Positions 26,701 through 37,557 of a DNA stretch of 64,000 nucleotides are shown here, piece by piece. The position numbers and the translations under genes were made by a program. Positions within the stretch are counted from its first letter, which is position 1. Every line of letters begins with the position of its first letter. This DNA comes from UTCFX2 sp963726375 (lineage in GTDB: Bacteria > Chloroflexota > Anaerolineae > Anaerolineales > UBA4823), in NCBI GenBank assembly GCA_963726375.1, contig CAVSCE010000009.1, positions 310,001-374,000 of the forward strand, read 5' to 3'. The notes under the pieces were generated by a model that ran no database searches, had not been told where the DNA came from, and worked only from the letters and a program-made list of their open reading frames with translations.

Positions 26701-27159
26701 TTATTCTCGACGGCGAAACTCGCGGGCAAGCTCTCGCTCTGAATCGCGCTTTGCGATGGCTTCCCGTTTATCATAAAGCTTCTTGCCTTTCGCGGTAGCA
26801 ATTTCGACTTTTGCCCGGCCATCCTTTAAGTAAACTCTCGTTGGGACGATTGTCGCACCCTTCTGCCGGACCTCGTTCCACAGCTTACGTATCTCTTTCT
26901 TATGCAGCAGGAGCCGGCGAGGCCGGCGAGGTTCGTGACCAAAGGATCCGGCGTGCTCGTAGGGGGCAATATGTGCATCCTCTAACCAGGCTTCATGCCC
27001 ATCGATGCGCACATACGCCTCGGCCAGGCTTATCTGCCCGAGCCGGATGGATTTAATCTCGCTTCCCTGCAGTGCGATCCCGGCCTCATACCGCTCAAGC
27101 AGAAAAAACTCATGGCTGGCTTTTCTGTTCGTTGCTACTACTTTATAGTGCTTTTCCAT
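26701..27159 (-). CDS. smpB: SsrA-binding protein SmpB
   Basis: 152 residues, intact. The family is clear from ATNRKASHEFFLLERYEAGI, LQGSEIKSIR, YEHAGSFGHEPRRPRRLLLH and the basic C terminus (KLYDKREAIAKRDSERELAR) that enters the empty mRNA channel. SmpB binds the tRNA-like part of tmRNA and is required for trans-translation; ssrA is at 9050-9450 in this window. The gene stands alone on the minus strand. Confidence 0.95.
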   Translation of the reverse strand: MEKHYKVVATNRKASHEFFLLERYEAGIALQGSEIKSIRLGQISLAEAYVRIDGHEAWLEDAHIAPYEHAGSFGHEPRRPRRLLLHKKEIRKLWNEVRQKGATIVPTRVYLKDGRAKVEIATAKGKKLYDKREAIAKRDSERELAREFRRRE

Positions 27160-27191
27160 CGCCTAATTTTAACATACTATACATTGGCTTA

Positions 27192-27693
27192 TTATGAGCC
27201 CACTCTCGCTGAGTATTTGATGAAATCCAGATCTCCGGGGGATTTTCCGAGTGTTGCCAGGTGCTGCCCGAGCTCGCTTCGATGCTGGGTTCCGTGGTTG
27301 ACGATATGGATGAGAATATGCCACAACGGTCTGGTACGGGGCTTTGCCTTTGACCAATGGTAGGTCGTGAAGCCATTTATAGCTTGTGGAGTGAGACTTC
27401 TGAACGAATTCGAGCAAAAGGCGGTCTTCAATAGCCCATCGAGCCTTAAGAGCTGATAAGTCGGTAAAATCTGATGGTAATAACTTGCCAGTTGGCAAAA
27501 TTCCGGTCTGTGCGCCTTCTCGCCAGTACCATTGGGTATCCAATATGTGGACTAGAGTGTCGATAATCGTCTTGTGGCTAAGAACGGATTGGATGAAAAG
27601 GTCGGATTGAGGCATCCCGGACACTTTGGAAAGGATCCGCGCATTTGCCCAAGAGTTATATTCGATCAGGGTAGCAGCCTGTGAATTATCCAT
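27192..27693 (-). CDS. DinB family putative metal-dependent protein (frameshifted)
   Basis: ATG 27693 gives MDNSQAATLIEYNSWANARI, the usual DinB opening; TLVHILDTQWYWREG supplies one metal-binding histidine. A shift near 27320 is needed to reach HILIHIVNHGTQHRSELGQH, with the other two histidines, and the stop at 27192. Length about 166 residues. DinB/YfiT four-helix-bundle proteins include thiol transferases (bacillithiol, mycothiol); the substrate here is unknown. It follows an LCP-family gene by 10 bases. Confidence 0.8.
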
Positions 27694-27703
27694 TTTTCAT
27701 ATT

Positions 27704-28815
27704 TCAAACATTTGGTAGAATCAGCATGCGGATCAGCTCCCATTTCGGAAGCAGGACGCTGGCGCCTTGATTGGTCGTATAAGGTGTAACCATCTCGCGC
27801 TCGATCGTTTGCATCTGGATCCCATCCGGGCCGGAAGTCAGCAGCATCAAACCAAGTCGAGGCCAAATCCAGACCGGTACATTGGTATCCACCGCATTAA
27901 TGAATGCGTTGGCGACCAGGGGCAGGCGCGGCCATTTCAGAGGATTGAGCAGGTTAAGAAAAAGGGATTTCAGCATCAATTGACCGTGCTTCATTCGAAA
28001 AAAATCGTCCAAATCGGCCCGGTTGCGGACGAAAGCTAGTGCTTTACGCCCGGTGAGATGGTGTCGGCCTGCAGCGTAACCTGCCATCGGCTCGGAAAGC
28101 ACGATATTCACACCCCCAAGTGCATCCACAATCTCGCGGAATCCTTCAAATTTTATCCGAAGGTAATAATCAATCGGAATGCCAAAATTCTGCTCGATGG
28201 TCTGGATTACGGCCTTCGGTCCACTTCCCGTCTGGTTGGATTCGGCGAAGAAATGCGCGGTGTTAATCCGATTTTCACCGACCCCGGGGATAGTCACCCA
28301 TAAATCTCGCGGGATAGAAAAATCCGGATGGTAGGTTTTTGGGGGGTGAAAGAAGCGAGCATGATCGTGTCGGTACGAGCTGCATAACTGCCAGGATCTA
28401 CGTAATCGATCCCTAACAGAACCAGATTGGACCTACCCGGAAGGATCACAGCAACGGCGCCAGTCAAAGCAAGACATGACAGGACGAAGACCAATCCCAG
28501 GCAGCCGCACCTCAGGAACGAGAACCGGCGCCGAGGGGGGCGGCGAATCCGCCGATAGGGTCTGGCTGGCCTCAGCTGCGGGTTTGCCGGCTGTTGATAG
28601 GGAGGTTTTCCAGTCGAGCCGGATCCATATGGGGCAGGATCGGGTCTTTGAGCGGGAGGATATCCCGGTCGGTGCGGCGCAGTCGGAGAACCTGGTCGAA
28701 GTGGGGTTTCGACGTGGGCAGGCTGCATTTGATTTCGCATTATGCCCTGTGATGTCTGCGTCTGCTGTCTGCTGGTTTGGGGTTCTCCAGGTTGGCGTAG
28801 TATCGGATCAGGCAA
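27704..28815 (-). CDS. LytR-CpsA-Psr (LCP) family cell-wall ligase (frameshifted)
   Basis: A TTG start at 28815 follows AAGGAG. The first 100 residues are cytosolic and rich in proline, arginine and glutamine, then one membrane helix (CLGLVFVLSCLALTGAVAVI). The LCP core begins LVLLGIDYV and ARTDTIMLASF; a shift near 28310 joins it to RDLWVTIPGVGENRINTAH, and KALAFVRNRADLDDFFRMKH carries the catalytic arginines. These enzymes transfer polyisoprenyl-linked polymers to the cell wall outside the membrane. It lies 23 bases after the phosphofructokinase and is likely cotranscribed. Confidence 0.85.
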
Positions 28816-28838
28816 AAGTACTCCTTACGAGGTCGCTC

Positions 28839-31089
28839 TCAGCTGTCCGCCGGAAGCTCAGAGCCTGGCGAAGGCTGAGAGAGCACCTTGGCAATAGGAC
28901 GAACATCCATCCACCATTGTTCCTTCGGGCGCTGTTTTTTTACCTCCACCATCCTGTCGAAATCCGCAAGATCATGAAATTTTATCTCTTTACCCTGCAG
29001 CCCGATGAAAGCGCACGCCGAAGAGCCCTGCTCAACCTGTTCAATCAGGTAATCGATTGATCTCGTCGATAGGCGAGTTGATTGGATCCGGTCAAACGGG
29101 GAAGGCGTACCGCCTTCTTGAAGATGACCAAGAATCGATTGGCGAACATCAAACAATTCCTGGCCTTCCTCTTCGAACAATGCGACCATGAATTTTGTAT
29201 CATAGACTGGATTAGCATTTTCGCTGCGGATCATCAGCCCCAACCTTTTTCCATGTTCAAAACCATAGATGAGGTGTTCCACGTCTTTCTGAAGGTCTTT
29301 TAAAGTCACACCTTCTTCATTGAGATACGCTCGCTCGGCGCCGGTCGCCAGCCCGCTCATCAAAGCCAGGTAACCGCACGACCTGCCCATGACCTCGACA
29401 ACGAAAACGCGGCGCTGAGCTACAGCTAAATCTTTAATTTTATCCACTGCTTCGACGATATTATTGAGGGCAGTGTCTGCGCCGATGCTCAGCTCGGATC
29501 CAGGTAAGTTGTTATTGATCGTTGCAGGGAGACAAACGATTGGAATATTGAAAGCAGGGTAGTTTTCGCGGGCTTTTAACATCAGGCTGGCAGTTTCGTA
29601 TCCTGCCCAGCCACCGATTATCAACAGACCATCAATCTCATTTTCTTCTATTGAGCGGGCGATATTATAAAAGTCGCTGCCCGAAGGGACGCGGCGGCTG
29701 GTACCCAGCTCGCAGCCGCCCATTGCCGCCCAACCGTTAACGCTCATCCAATCCATCTCAATAATTTCTCCGTCCATGAGGCCCGGGTAGCCGTTATTAA
29801 TCCCAAGAATGATATGACCTCGATCCAAACCGAGGCGGACGGACACGCGCACAGCTGCATTCATGCCTGGAGCGGGAGCGCCTGCGTGCATGATCGCAAG
29901 CCGGAAGCGCTTCTGGTTCGGGCGAGGAGGATGCGGTAAGGGCGCGCAGCATGGTCTTTAATGTCTGGAAAGACTCCTTGAAGCTGCTGCCGCGCAGTTC
30001 CATTGCGGTCTGGTAGTCATGTGCGTCAATAGCCTTCGCAACTTCACGCGTCTTTTCCACGCATTCCATCAGTGGTGAATGGATGATCCGGTTGCCCCGC
30101 ATTCCGATCAGCTGCGGCTCCTGGTTTGCGTCGGTCTGCATCAGGCTTTCGACGGCTGCATGCCCCAAGAGCGTACCTAGATTGCGGTCAAACGCTGATG
30201 GCGATCCGCCGCGCTGGACATGCCCCAGCACGGTCACACGGACTTCTTCACCCATAGATGCTTCCAGCATCTCTGCGACTTCTGTGCTGCCGATCAGTTT
30301 TCCCTGGCGGTCGCGCGCACCTTCAGCGATGACTACGATCGTATCCCGCCGTCCGGCCTGGCGGCCGGCTTTCAGTCGTTCGCTCATCAGCTCGCGCCAG
30401 TTATCTGAATCGGGTGGGCTTTCAGGGATTAAGATCCAATCTGCGCCTGACGCCAGCCCGCCCATCAACGCGAGGTAGCCGCAGTTGCGGCCCATTACTT
30501 TGACGACAAAAGCGCGCTGATGGCTGGCGGCAGTGCTGCTGATCGCATCGATCGCCTCCGTGATCCGGTGGAGAGCAGAATTGGCGCCGATAGTCATATC
30601 TGTGCCGAACATGTCGTTATCAATTGATCCAACCAGTCCGACAATCTGGAGAAATGGATTTCTATCAGCCAGTTTTCGGGAAATCTTGCCTTCTTTGAGC
30701 AGCTCAGAAACCCAGGCAGGCCATTCCTGCCGGAATATGTTTGCTCCTGTCAGGCTGCCGTCGCCCCCGATGACAACCAGTTTGTGGATCTCTGCTTGAA
30801 TCAGGTTCAGGGCGGCTTTCTTTCGACCTTCGGGAGTCCTGAATTCCTCCGAACGGGCAGTTCCGATGATCGTCCCTCCTTTGTGAAGGATGCCTCCGAC
30901 CGATTCCCAGCTCATCTTCTGGATCCGCTGCCCGCCTTCGACCATCCCTTTATAGCCTTCGTAAATGGCGTATGCTTCTAGTCCCCGATCTAATGCGGTG
31001 CGGACGATCGAGCGCACAGCTGCGTTCATGCCCTGTGCGTCCCCTCCGCTTGTTAAGACGCCAATTCGTGTGGCGATAGGATTTGACAT
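28839..31089 (-). CDS. pfkA: Eukaryote-like tandem (two-domain) 6-phosphofructokinase, one frameshift between halves
   Basis: The N-terminal half (from ATG 31089) has an intact catalytic site: LTSGGDAQGMNAAVR, VIGGDGSLTGANIF (the G of GGDGS indicates ATP use), GLVGSIDNDMFGTDMTIGA with the catalytic aspartates, VKVMGRNCGYLALM and LGHVQRGGSPSAFDR. The C-terminal half reads RLAIMHAGAPAPGMNAAVR, GGWAGYETA and LPATINNNLPGSELSIGAD, where asparagines replace the catalytic aspartates as in the regulatory half of animal and fungal enzymes. The two halves lie in different frames; one shift near 29925 joins them, and the separate ATG at 29891 would cut the first beta-strand. Joined length is about 750. 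It catalyses the committed step of glycolysis. Confidence 0.88.
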
Positions 31090-31142
31090 AAGGAGTACTC
31101 CTGATTAAGATAGATAATTTCGAGATCTGAAATCGAATGATA

Positions 31143-31172
31143 AGTATAATCGCTCTGGTGAAAGCATGTCAA
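31143..31172 (-). promoter_or_regulatory. Promoter of the phosphofructokinase gene
   Basis: On the minus strand TTGACA (31172-31167), an 18-base spacer and TATACT (31148-31143) form a near-consensus sigma-70 promoter about 55 bases before the pfk ATG. Confidence 0.7.
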
Positions 31173-31228
31173 ACAGGTTAGCTGTTCTTTGATACAATCG
31201 GTTGACGGGTCAGAAAGGAGCCTTACGG

Positions 31229-31534
31229 ATGATCGTTGTGCTTGTTTATGTGCATGTTAATGAGGACGCGATTGATGCGTTCAAGGATGCCGCGCTGGAA
31301 AACGCTCGAAACAGCATCAAAGAGCCAGGTATCGCGCGATTTGATGTGATCCAACAGCAGGATGAACCGAGAAGGTTTATCCTGGTAGAAGTCTATCGAT
31401 CTCAAGAAGCCCAGGCGGCGCACAAAGAGACCGCCCATTACATCCGTTGGCGGGATACCGTTACCCCGATGATGGCCGAGCCGCGGGTGGGAGTGAAGCA
31501 CCAGAATATTTTCCCGGAAGACTCCGGGTGGTAG
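31229..31534 (+). CDS. Antibiotic biosynthesis monooxygenase (ABM)-domain protein, LsrG/YgiN-like
   Basis: 101 residues from ATG 31229 behind AAAGGAG. One ferredoxin-like ABM domain: VLVYVHVNEDAIDAFKDAAL, EPGIARFDVIQQQDEPRRFI, LVEVYRSQEAQAAHKETAHY. These small dimeric proteins include quinol monooxygenases, LsrG isomerase and many of unknown function. It is 13 bases upstream of an iron-dependent alcohol dehydrogenase, the likely operon partner; together they may process a small aldehyde or sugar-phosphate-like compound (inference). Confidence 0.82.
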   Translation: MIVVLVYVHVNEDAIDAFKDAALENARNSIKEPGIARFDVIQQQDEPRRFILVEVYRSQEAQAAHKETAHYIRWRDTVTPMMAEPRVGVKHQNIFPEDSGW

Positions 31535-31547
31535 CCGTAGAAACCAA

Positions 31548-32705
31548 ATGGAATTTGAATTCGCGACGGCTGCACGGATCGTATTTGGCCCTGGGTCGTT
31601 TACACAGGTCGGCAAACTGGCCGGAAGCCTCGGAAGCCAGGCGCTGGCAGCAACGCATTTTTCACCTGGAGATCCAGCTCTGGAACAATTGAGAGACCAT
31701 CTGAAATCATCTGGTCTTACGCTGGATGTCTTTCAGCTATCTGGCGAGCCAACTGTCAGTTCAGTCAGCTCTGGTGCAAAATTGGCACGGCGGAAAGGCT
31801 GTGATCTGGTGATCGGGTTCGGCGGCGGGAGTGCGATCGACAACGCCAAGGCGATCGCCGCTCTGGCGAACAATCCTGGCGAGCCGCTCGATTACATCGA
31901 AGTGATTGGAGCGGGGAAACCCCTGAGAGTACCACCGCTGCCGATACTGGCGATCCCAACCACCGCAGGAACGGGTTCCGAAGTGACCCGCAATGCGGTC
32001 ATTGCATCCGAAGAGCAACACGTCAAGGCAAGCCTGCGCAGCCCGCTTATCCTTCCAAAGGTTGCATTGGTTGATCCAGAGCTGACCTACAGCTTGCCGA
32101 GGCATATCACCGCCTGGACGGGTTCAGATGCGCTGACCCAGCTGATAGAACCGTTCGTGTCAAATGCAGCAAATCCGCTCACGGATGCGCTCTGCCGGGA
32201 CGGCATCAAGCGGATTTCTCGCTCGCTTCGGACTGCTTGTGAAAACCCTGACGACGCTGAAGCCCGGGAAGACATGGCTTTAGCCAGCCTGTTCGGCGGG
32301 TTAGCTTTGGCGAATGCGCGCTTAGGGGCGGTGCATGGATTCGCAGGTGTGATTGGAGGGATGTGTGAAGCGCCGCATGGAGCTGTCTGCGCCAGGCTGC
32401 TGCCGATCGTCATGGAAGCGAATATTCAGGCGCTTCGTAAGAGGATCCCGAACCACCCTGCTCTGGAGCGGTACGCCAGGATCGCGCGACTGCTTACCGG
32501 CAAGAAAGCCCCTCCGGAAGCCGGGGTCGATTTTCTCATCCAGTTGATGACCGATTTCCAGATCCCAGGTCTTGGATCCTACGGTTTGGAAAGAGATAAA
32601 TTTGCTTCCGTGGTTGAAAACACCAACCGAGCCAGCAGCACGAAAGGCAATCCCATCGTGCTATCAGATGAAGAACTCTGGCAAATCCTTGAAAAGGCGA
32701 TTTAG
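31548..32705 (+). CDS. Iron-containing alcohol dehydrogenase
   Basis: 385 residues, intact. NAD-binding GFGGGSAIDNAKAIAAL and AIPTTAGTGSEVTRNAVI are typical of the group III family; the metal ligands are in WTGSDALTQLIEPF (Asp), AVHGFAG and CEAPHGAVCA (His). It would interconvert an alcohol and aldehyde with NAD(P)H in the cytosol. It is closest in pattern to the lactaldehyde/1,3-propanediol/maleylacetate reductase group; the substrate is not fixed. Its stop overlaps by 4 bases the stop of the convergent methyltransferase. Confidence 0.88.
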   Translation: MEFEFATAARIVFGPGSFTQVGKLAGSLGSQALAATHFSPGDPALEQLRDHLKSSGLTLDVFQLSGEPTVSSVSSGAKLARRKGCDLVIGFGGGSAIDNAKAIAALANNPGEPLDYIEVIGAGKPLRVPPLPILAIPTTAGTGSEVTRNAVIASEEQHVKASLRSPLILPKVALVDPELTYSLPRHITAWTGSDALTQLIEPFVSNAANPLTDALCRDGIKRISRSLRTACENPDDAEAREDMALASLFGGLALANARLGAVHGFAGVIGGMCEAPHGAVCARLLPIVMEANIQALRKRIPNHPALERYARIARLLTGKKAPPEAGVDFLIQLMTDFQIPGLGSYGLERDKFASVVENTNRASSTKGNPIVLSDEELWQILEKAI

Positions 32706-33889
32706 ACCTCTGCAGTCAGAACCCGGAAGCGTGAATTTCCGCCTGATTCACTGATCCGCGCGAACAGCCCTTCCAACCAGCGTTCGTAACGGAGAAAACG
32801 GTTTACGACGATTATTAATCTCCCACCAGGTTGAAGCGCGAGGCGGCTCTGCCGGATGAACGCCTCTGCGATCTGGTAATCTACTTCTCGGCCAGAATGG
32901 AATGGGGGATTGGAGAGGATGAGGTCATATCGGCGACCACCTGCAGAGCCTAGTACATCGCCTGCAAAGGCACGCACAAGGTTCAGATTGTATCGACGGA
33001 TATTTTCTTCGGCGGCATGAATTGCAATCAGGTTTGAATCGATCAAATCAACTGCGGCGGCACCGTGAAGTGCTGCGAAAAGACCGATGATCCCATATCC
33101 GCATCCGAGATCGGCTGCATTTCCATCAATCGAGGTGGGAAGTGATTCCAGCAGCAGCCTTGTCCCTTCGTCCAGGCGGTCGTACGAGAAAATCCCGGGC
33201 AAGCTGACCAATGAAAATGCATCCCCGCAGACTTCGAAATTTAGGTTAACCCATTCACCTGGGCGAATTCCGGAGTCCACCCACCAACCGGTCTCATCCG
33301 GTAACCCCTTCGTCCTGGTCCACCGGACCAGGCGGCTGCCTTTCTTGTATGCGAGGACGGCTGACTTTCCGAATATCACTTCGCCGTCATGGATAGAGGG
33401 TAGAATACCCTCCTGATTCGCACCGGCGAGAAAGCAGGTTCCCCCCTGACGAAGCGCGATGAATGCAGTGTAAAGCCAGCGTCGAGCCAGCAGCCTTCCC
33501 TTCGGGAGCAGGATCAGGACGGTGTCAAATGAACCCTGCAGATCTTCCGGGAGATCTACCGCTTCCATCATGGTAACGTTGGCTGCCTTATGTAAGCTTA
33601 GTGTTTCTTCTACGGCGTCAAGCGCGACCTGGTTGAAATCATGTATCCATATCCTTGATTTGGGGAAGCGTACCGCTAAAAATGCGGCAGCAGCCGGATT
33701 CCTGCTGCCAAGTATTAGCACGTCATGTTGTTCGATATGCAGAATATTATCTGCAAGAAGCTGCTCAGAGGGTGTCAGCTTCTCCCAATTGGAGAAACCA
33801 GGCTTGGTGATGATCGAAAAATCCTGTCCACTAATCCTGACAGCGGTCGATCGAAATCGAGAATATTCGCTGTTGTCTGATACGGTCAT
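32702..33889 (-). CDS. RsmC/RlmG-like rRNA guanine-N2 methyltransferase
   Basis: 395 residues with two tandem Rossmann-like domains, as in RsmC and RlmG. The N-terminal one is degenerate (VLILGSRNPAAAAFLAVRFP). The C-terminal one is catalytic: ADLGCGYGIIGLFAALHG for SAM and LILSNPPFHSGREVDYQIAE with the NPPF motif. It would methylate a guanine of 16S or 23S rRNA. The frame is intact and starts at ATG 33889. It converges with the alcohol dehydrogenase. Confidence 0.82.
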   Translation of the reverse strand: MTVSDNSEYSRFRSTAVRISGQDFSIITKPGFSNWEKLTPSEQLLADNILHIEQHDVLILGSRNPAAAAFLAVRFPKSRIWIHDFNQVALDAVEETLSLHKAANVTMMEAVDLPEDLQGSFDTVLILLPKGRLLARRWLYTAFIALRQGGTCFLAGANQEGILPSIHDGEVIFGKSAVLAYKKGSRLVRWTRTKGLPDETGWWVDSGIRPGEWVNLNFEVCGDAFSLVSLPGIFSYDRLDEGTRLLLESLPTSIDGNAADLGCGYGIIGLFAALHGAAAVDLIDSNLIAIHAAEENIRRYNLNLVRAFAGDVLGSAGGRRYDLILSNPPFHSGREVDYQIAEAFIRQSRLALQPGGRLIIVVNRFLRYERWLEGLFARISESGGNSRFRVLTAEV

Positions 33890-34094
33890 TCAAGGTCGAC
33901 TCTCTGGAAATCAACTGCATAGACACTGCGGAATCCAATTGTACCTTGAAATTGAACGACGCATTCTTGCCCGTGTCTTATTAGTCTCTTTTAGAAGACT
34001 TGACATCTAGATTATGACTTGATAATCGGATGGGATATAATTGATTAACTGATGCGTGAGCAATCGGCAGTGGTCGAGGGAGGAATTGGCTCGT

Positions 34095-37000
34095 ATGCTG
34101 AGAGTCTCGCTGTTGGGCGATTTCTGCGTTCAATACGGGGAAATGCCCGTCAGGGACATTGAAACACCACGCCTGCAATCCTTGTTGGCGTATCTGTTGC
34201 TTCACAGAAGTGCTCCCCAGTCCCGTGCTTACCTGGCTTTCCTCTTCTGGCCAGATACAAACGAATCTCAAGCGCGCACGAACCTGCGCAACCTGCTGCA
34301 CCATCTCCGGCATGCCTTACCGAATTCGGACACCTACCTTGACGTCACTGTACAAACGATGCAGTGGCGGTCTGATGCCCCCTTCTCGCTGGATATTATC
34401 GACTTTAATACTGAAATCTCCCAAGCAGAACAAGCACTAAAGCAAAATTCTCCATTATCAGCTCGAGAAGCTTTTATACGAGCGGCAGACTTATACAAGG
34501 GAGACTTGCTTCCAAGCTGCTACGATGAATGGATCATATCCCACCGTGAAGGTTTGCGCCAGTCGTACCTGGACGTCCTTGAAAGGCTGGGGAATTTGCT
34601 CGAGGAACAGCGCGATTACCAGGGAGCGATTCGAAACACCCAGCAATTACTGCGGTATGACCCGCTGCATGAAGCCGCTTACCGGCGTCTCATTCGCCTT
34701 CACGCCCTGAATGATGACCGGGCTGGTGCACTCAGGGTTTACCACACCTGCACGACGGTCTTGCAGCGAGAGCTGGAGGTGGAACCCAGCGCTGCCACCC
34801 GAGAAGTCTACCAGCAGCTTTTAAGTGCAGAAGCGCGCCAGGCACCAACTGTACCTGCGACGACCTCTTTTACTCCCCTGATAGGTCGGGAGAAAGAATG
34901 GACGCAGATGCTTCAGAACTGGCATGCAGTCGTCTCTGGAAAGGGACCGCAGGTCATTATGCTGTGTGGAGAGGCTGGAATCGGTAAGACCAGGCTGGCG
35001 GAAGATCTGCTGCAGTGGGCTGGTCGTCAGGGGATTAGCAGGGCCAATTCTCGCTGCTTTGCGGCTGAGGGCGAATTGGCTTTTGGTCCGGTTATTGCCT
35101 TACTGCGCGCCCATCCATTAATACGATTGGAAGATGCCTATATTGGTGAAGTAGCACGGCTGCTGCCGGAAATATTAGCTATGAGACCTGATCTACCTCG
35201 TCCAACAGCGCTGACTGAAGCCTGGCAGCGCCAGCGCCTCTTCGAAGCACTGGCTCAAGCCATCCTATCGATAAATCAACCCCTCCTGCTGATGATTGAC
35301 GACTTGCAGTGGTGCGATCGAGATACCCTGGAATGGCTGCATTTCCTGCTTCGTTTCGATCGGTCCGCCCGGATGTTGGTCGTCGGTACCTATCGGCCGG
35401 AAGAAATTGACATGGACCATCCACTGATATCCTGGCTCCACTCGCTGCGCCTTGCTGGTCAGGTTAGCGAGATTGATCTCGGACCACTGGATGAGAATGC
35501 TACATATACTCTGGCGACGCGGATCGCGGGCGCAGATATTGGCAGGCAGGCGGCCCATCACCTTTACCGTGAGACAGAGGGCAATCCATTGTTTGTGGTT
35601 GAAACCATGCGGGCGAAGCTGCCAGCTGCTGCACAGGGTATTGAAAGTGATACGAATCGAATGCAATCGTCTGATTTCAACTCGGAGGGGATCAACCTGC
35701 CGCCGAAGGTGCGCTCGGTACTTGAATCGCGCCTGGCGCAGGTTTCTCCACCAACGCGCGACCTGACTGAAGTGGCGGCAGTCATCGGTCGGGAGTTCAG
35801 TTTTAAGCTGCTTCAAAAAGCCAGCGGCAGGGATGAGGACACACTGGTCCACGAGCTCGACGAGCTTTGGCAGCGGCGCATCGTGCGCGAGCACGGAATT
35901 GAAGCTTACGACTTCAGCCACGACAAGCTGCGCGAGGTCGCCTACCGCAGTATGAGCGCTGCCCATAGGCGGCTGCTCCACCGGCGTATCGCCCAGGCGT
36001 TGGAGGCGCTTCAGGCAGAAGAACTTGATCCTGTCAGCCACCAGCTGGCAGCCCATTATGAGAAAGCTGGCTTGCCGGAAAAAGCAGCCTCCTATTATTT
36101 GCGCGCCGCAAATGTTGCGCGCCAGGTTTATTCCAACGCTGAAGCACTTGCCCTGCTTCAGCGCGGCCTGGCGCAGGTGAAAGATGCCTGGAAGGGCGGG
36201 ACGGTAGATGAGACCAGCTTTATACTCCCGGCTCAGCTCTGGGAGACGATCGGTGATGTCCATGAAATCGAGGTAAATCATGAGGATGCCCTGCAAGCAT
36301 ACACAAAGGCTCAATCGTGGATTGCCAAAAATGATCGAGTTTGGGAGGCGCGACTTCACCGGAAGTCGGCGGTAGCACTGCGGGAACAAAGGCTCTACCC
36401 GCAGGCACTGGAAGCTTGCAGACGAGCCGAACATGCACTGGGCGAGCCGCCTTGTGATTATTCTTATCAGTGGGAAGATGAATGGCTGGAAGTGCAGGTC
36501 GAACAAATCTGGACATATTATTGGTTGGCGCAATGGCCGGAGATGGACACTTTGCTAAATAAATTTCAGCCAGTAATTCAGGCGCATGCTAGTCCCGCAC
36601 TCCGCCTGAGGTTTTTATGGGCTTCCTGCCTGTTACATCTGCGCAAAGACCGCTACCGCGTGTCGGACGAAATGCTGGCTGATGCTCGTGAAGGCCTGAC
36701 ATTAAGCCATGAATCTGGCAGCCTGAAAACCAGGATTGAATGGAATTTCGAGCTTGGTTTCCTGCTCCTCTGGCGGCGTCAACTCGAAGAAGCCGAGGAA
36801 TATTTGAATACCGCCCTCGAGCTGGCTGAATTTGGCAAATTTCTGTCAATGAGGACCCTCAGCCTTACCTATTTGACCATCTTGAACCGGTTTCTTGGTC
36901 GTTTGGAGCGGGTACTGGATTGCGCAGCGCGCGCCCAGGAAGCGGCTGAAGCGGCTCACATGCCTGACTACGTAGCCGCTGCAATAAGCAACCGCGCATG

Positions 37001-37326
37001 GTTAGACTGGCGCAGAGGTGATTTAATAACCGTCGAACAAGCATGTCAGGAAGCGTTGGAATTATGGCGGAAGTCGCCACTTGTATATCCATTTCAATGG
37101 CAGGCGCTCTGGCCTCTCATCGCATCAGCGCTTGCGCAGGGCAAGATCCTTCAAGCCTGGTCATACGTCAAGGCGTTGCTCGAACCGACCCAACAGCTCT
37201 TGCCAGAAGAGCTGGACTCCCTGCTTCAAGCGGCAGTTCGGGCAGATGAAGAAGGCCAGGCTGAAGTCTCACGCTCGCTATCTGGATCGAGCGGTAGCGC
37301 TTGCCCAAGAAATGGGCTACCTGTAG
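34095..37326 (+). CDS. BTAD-AAA-TPR transcriptional regulator (SARP/AfsR-like), C-terminal frameshift
   Basis: ATG 34095 (GGGAGGAATTGG upstream) starts MLRVSLLGDFCVQYGEMPVR, an OmpR-like winged helix to about residue 90 (TRTPR-like region IETPRLQSLLAYLLLHR), then a bacterial activator domain to about 245, an AAA ATPase with Walker A CGEAGIGKTRL and Walker B LLLMIDDLQWCD, and tetratricopeptide helices to the end. A shift near 37240 gives the tail HARYLDRAVALAQEMGYL and a stop at 37326. About 1077 residues. A signal-integrating regulator; its targets cannot be read. A GTG at 34056 is a weaker alternative start. Confidence 0.82.
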
Positions 37327-37557
37327 TCTGTTCCCTGCATCAATCCATTTAATAACTTGTCAGACCTTCCCCTTAAGCATTGAAATCGGGGTTGTGGCGG
37401 GCGTTTCATGCCTGAGCTGACCCTATTGAATTTCCACATAAGTCGTCTGAGTTCAAACGCCCCGTCAAACGCTTTTCAAACGATATATTTTGTATGATAG
37501 CTTCATCAGGTTCGGAAGTATTCATTCAGAATGTATATATGTCATAAGGAGGATGCT

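Noticed and set aside
28839..29891. C-terminal PFK half as a separate gene starting at ATG 29891
   Set aside because: That ATG falls within the first beta-strand (LAIMHAGAP), there is no ribosome site, and the upstream half reads through the same DNA in the wrong frame; one frameshift explains both.
34019..34041. TTGATA and TATAAT upstream of the BTAD regulator
   Set aside because: The spacer is only 11 bases, too short for a sigma-70 promoter.
35265..36533. 422-codon open frame on the minus strand
   Set aside because: It lies entirely antisense to the BTAD-AAA regulator, whose domains are clear; its translation shows no domain or plausible composition.
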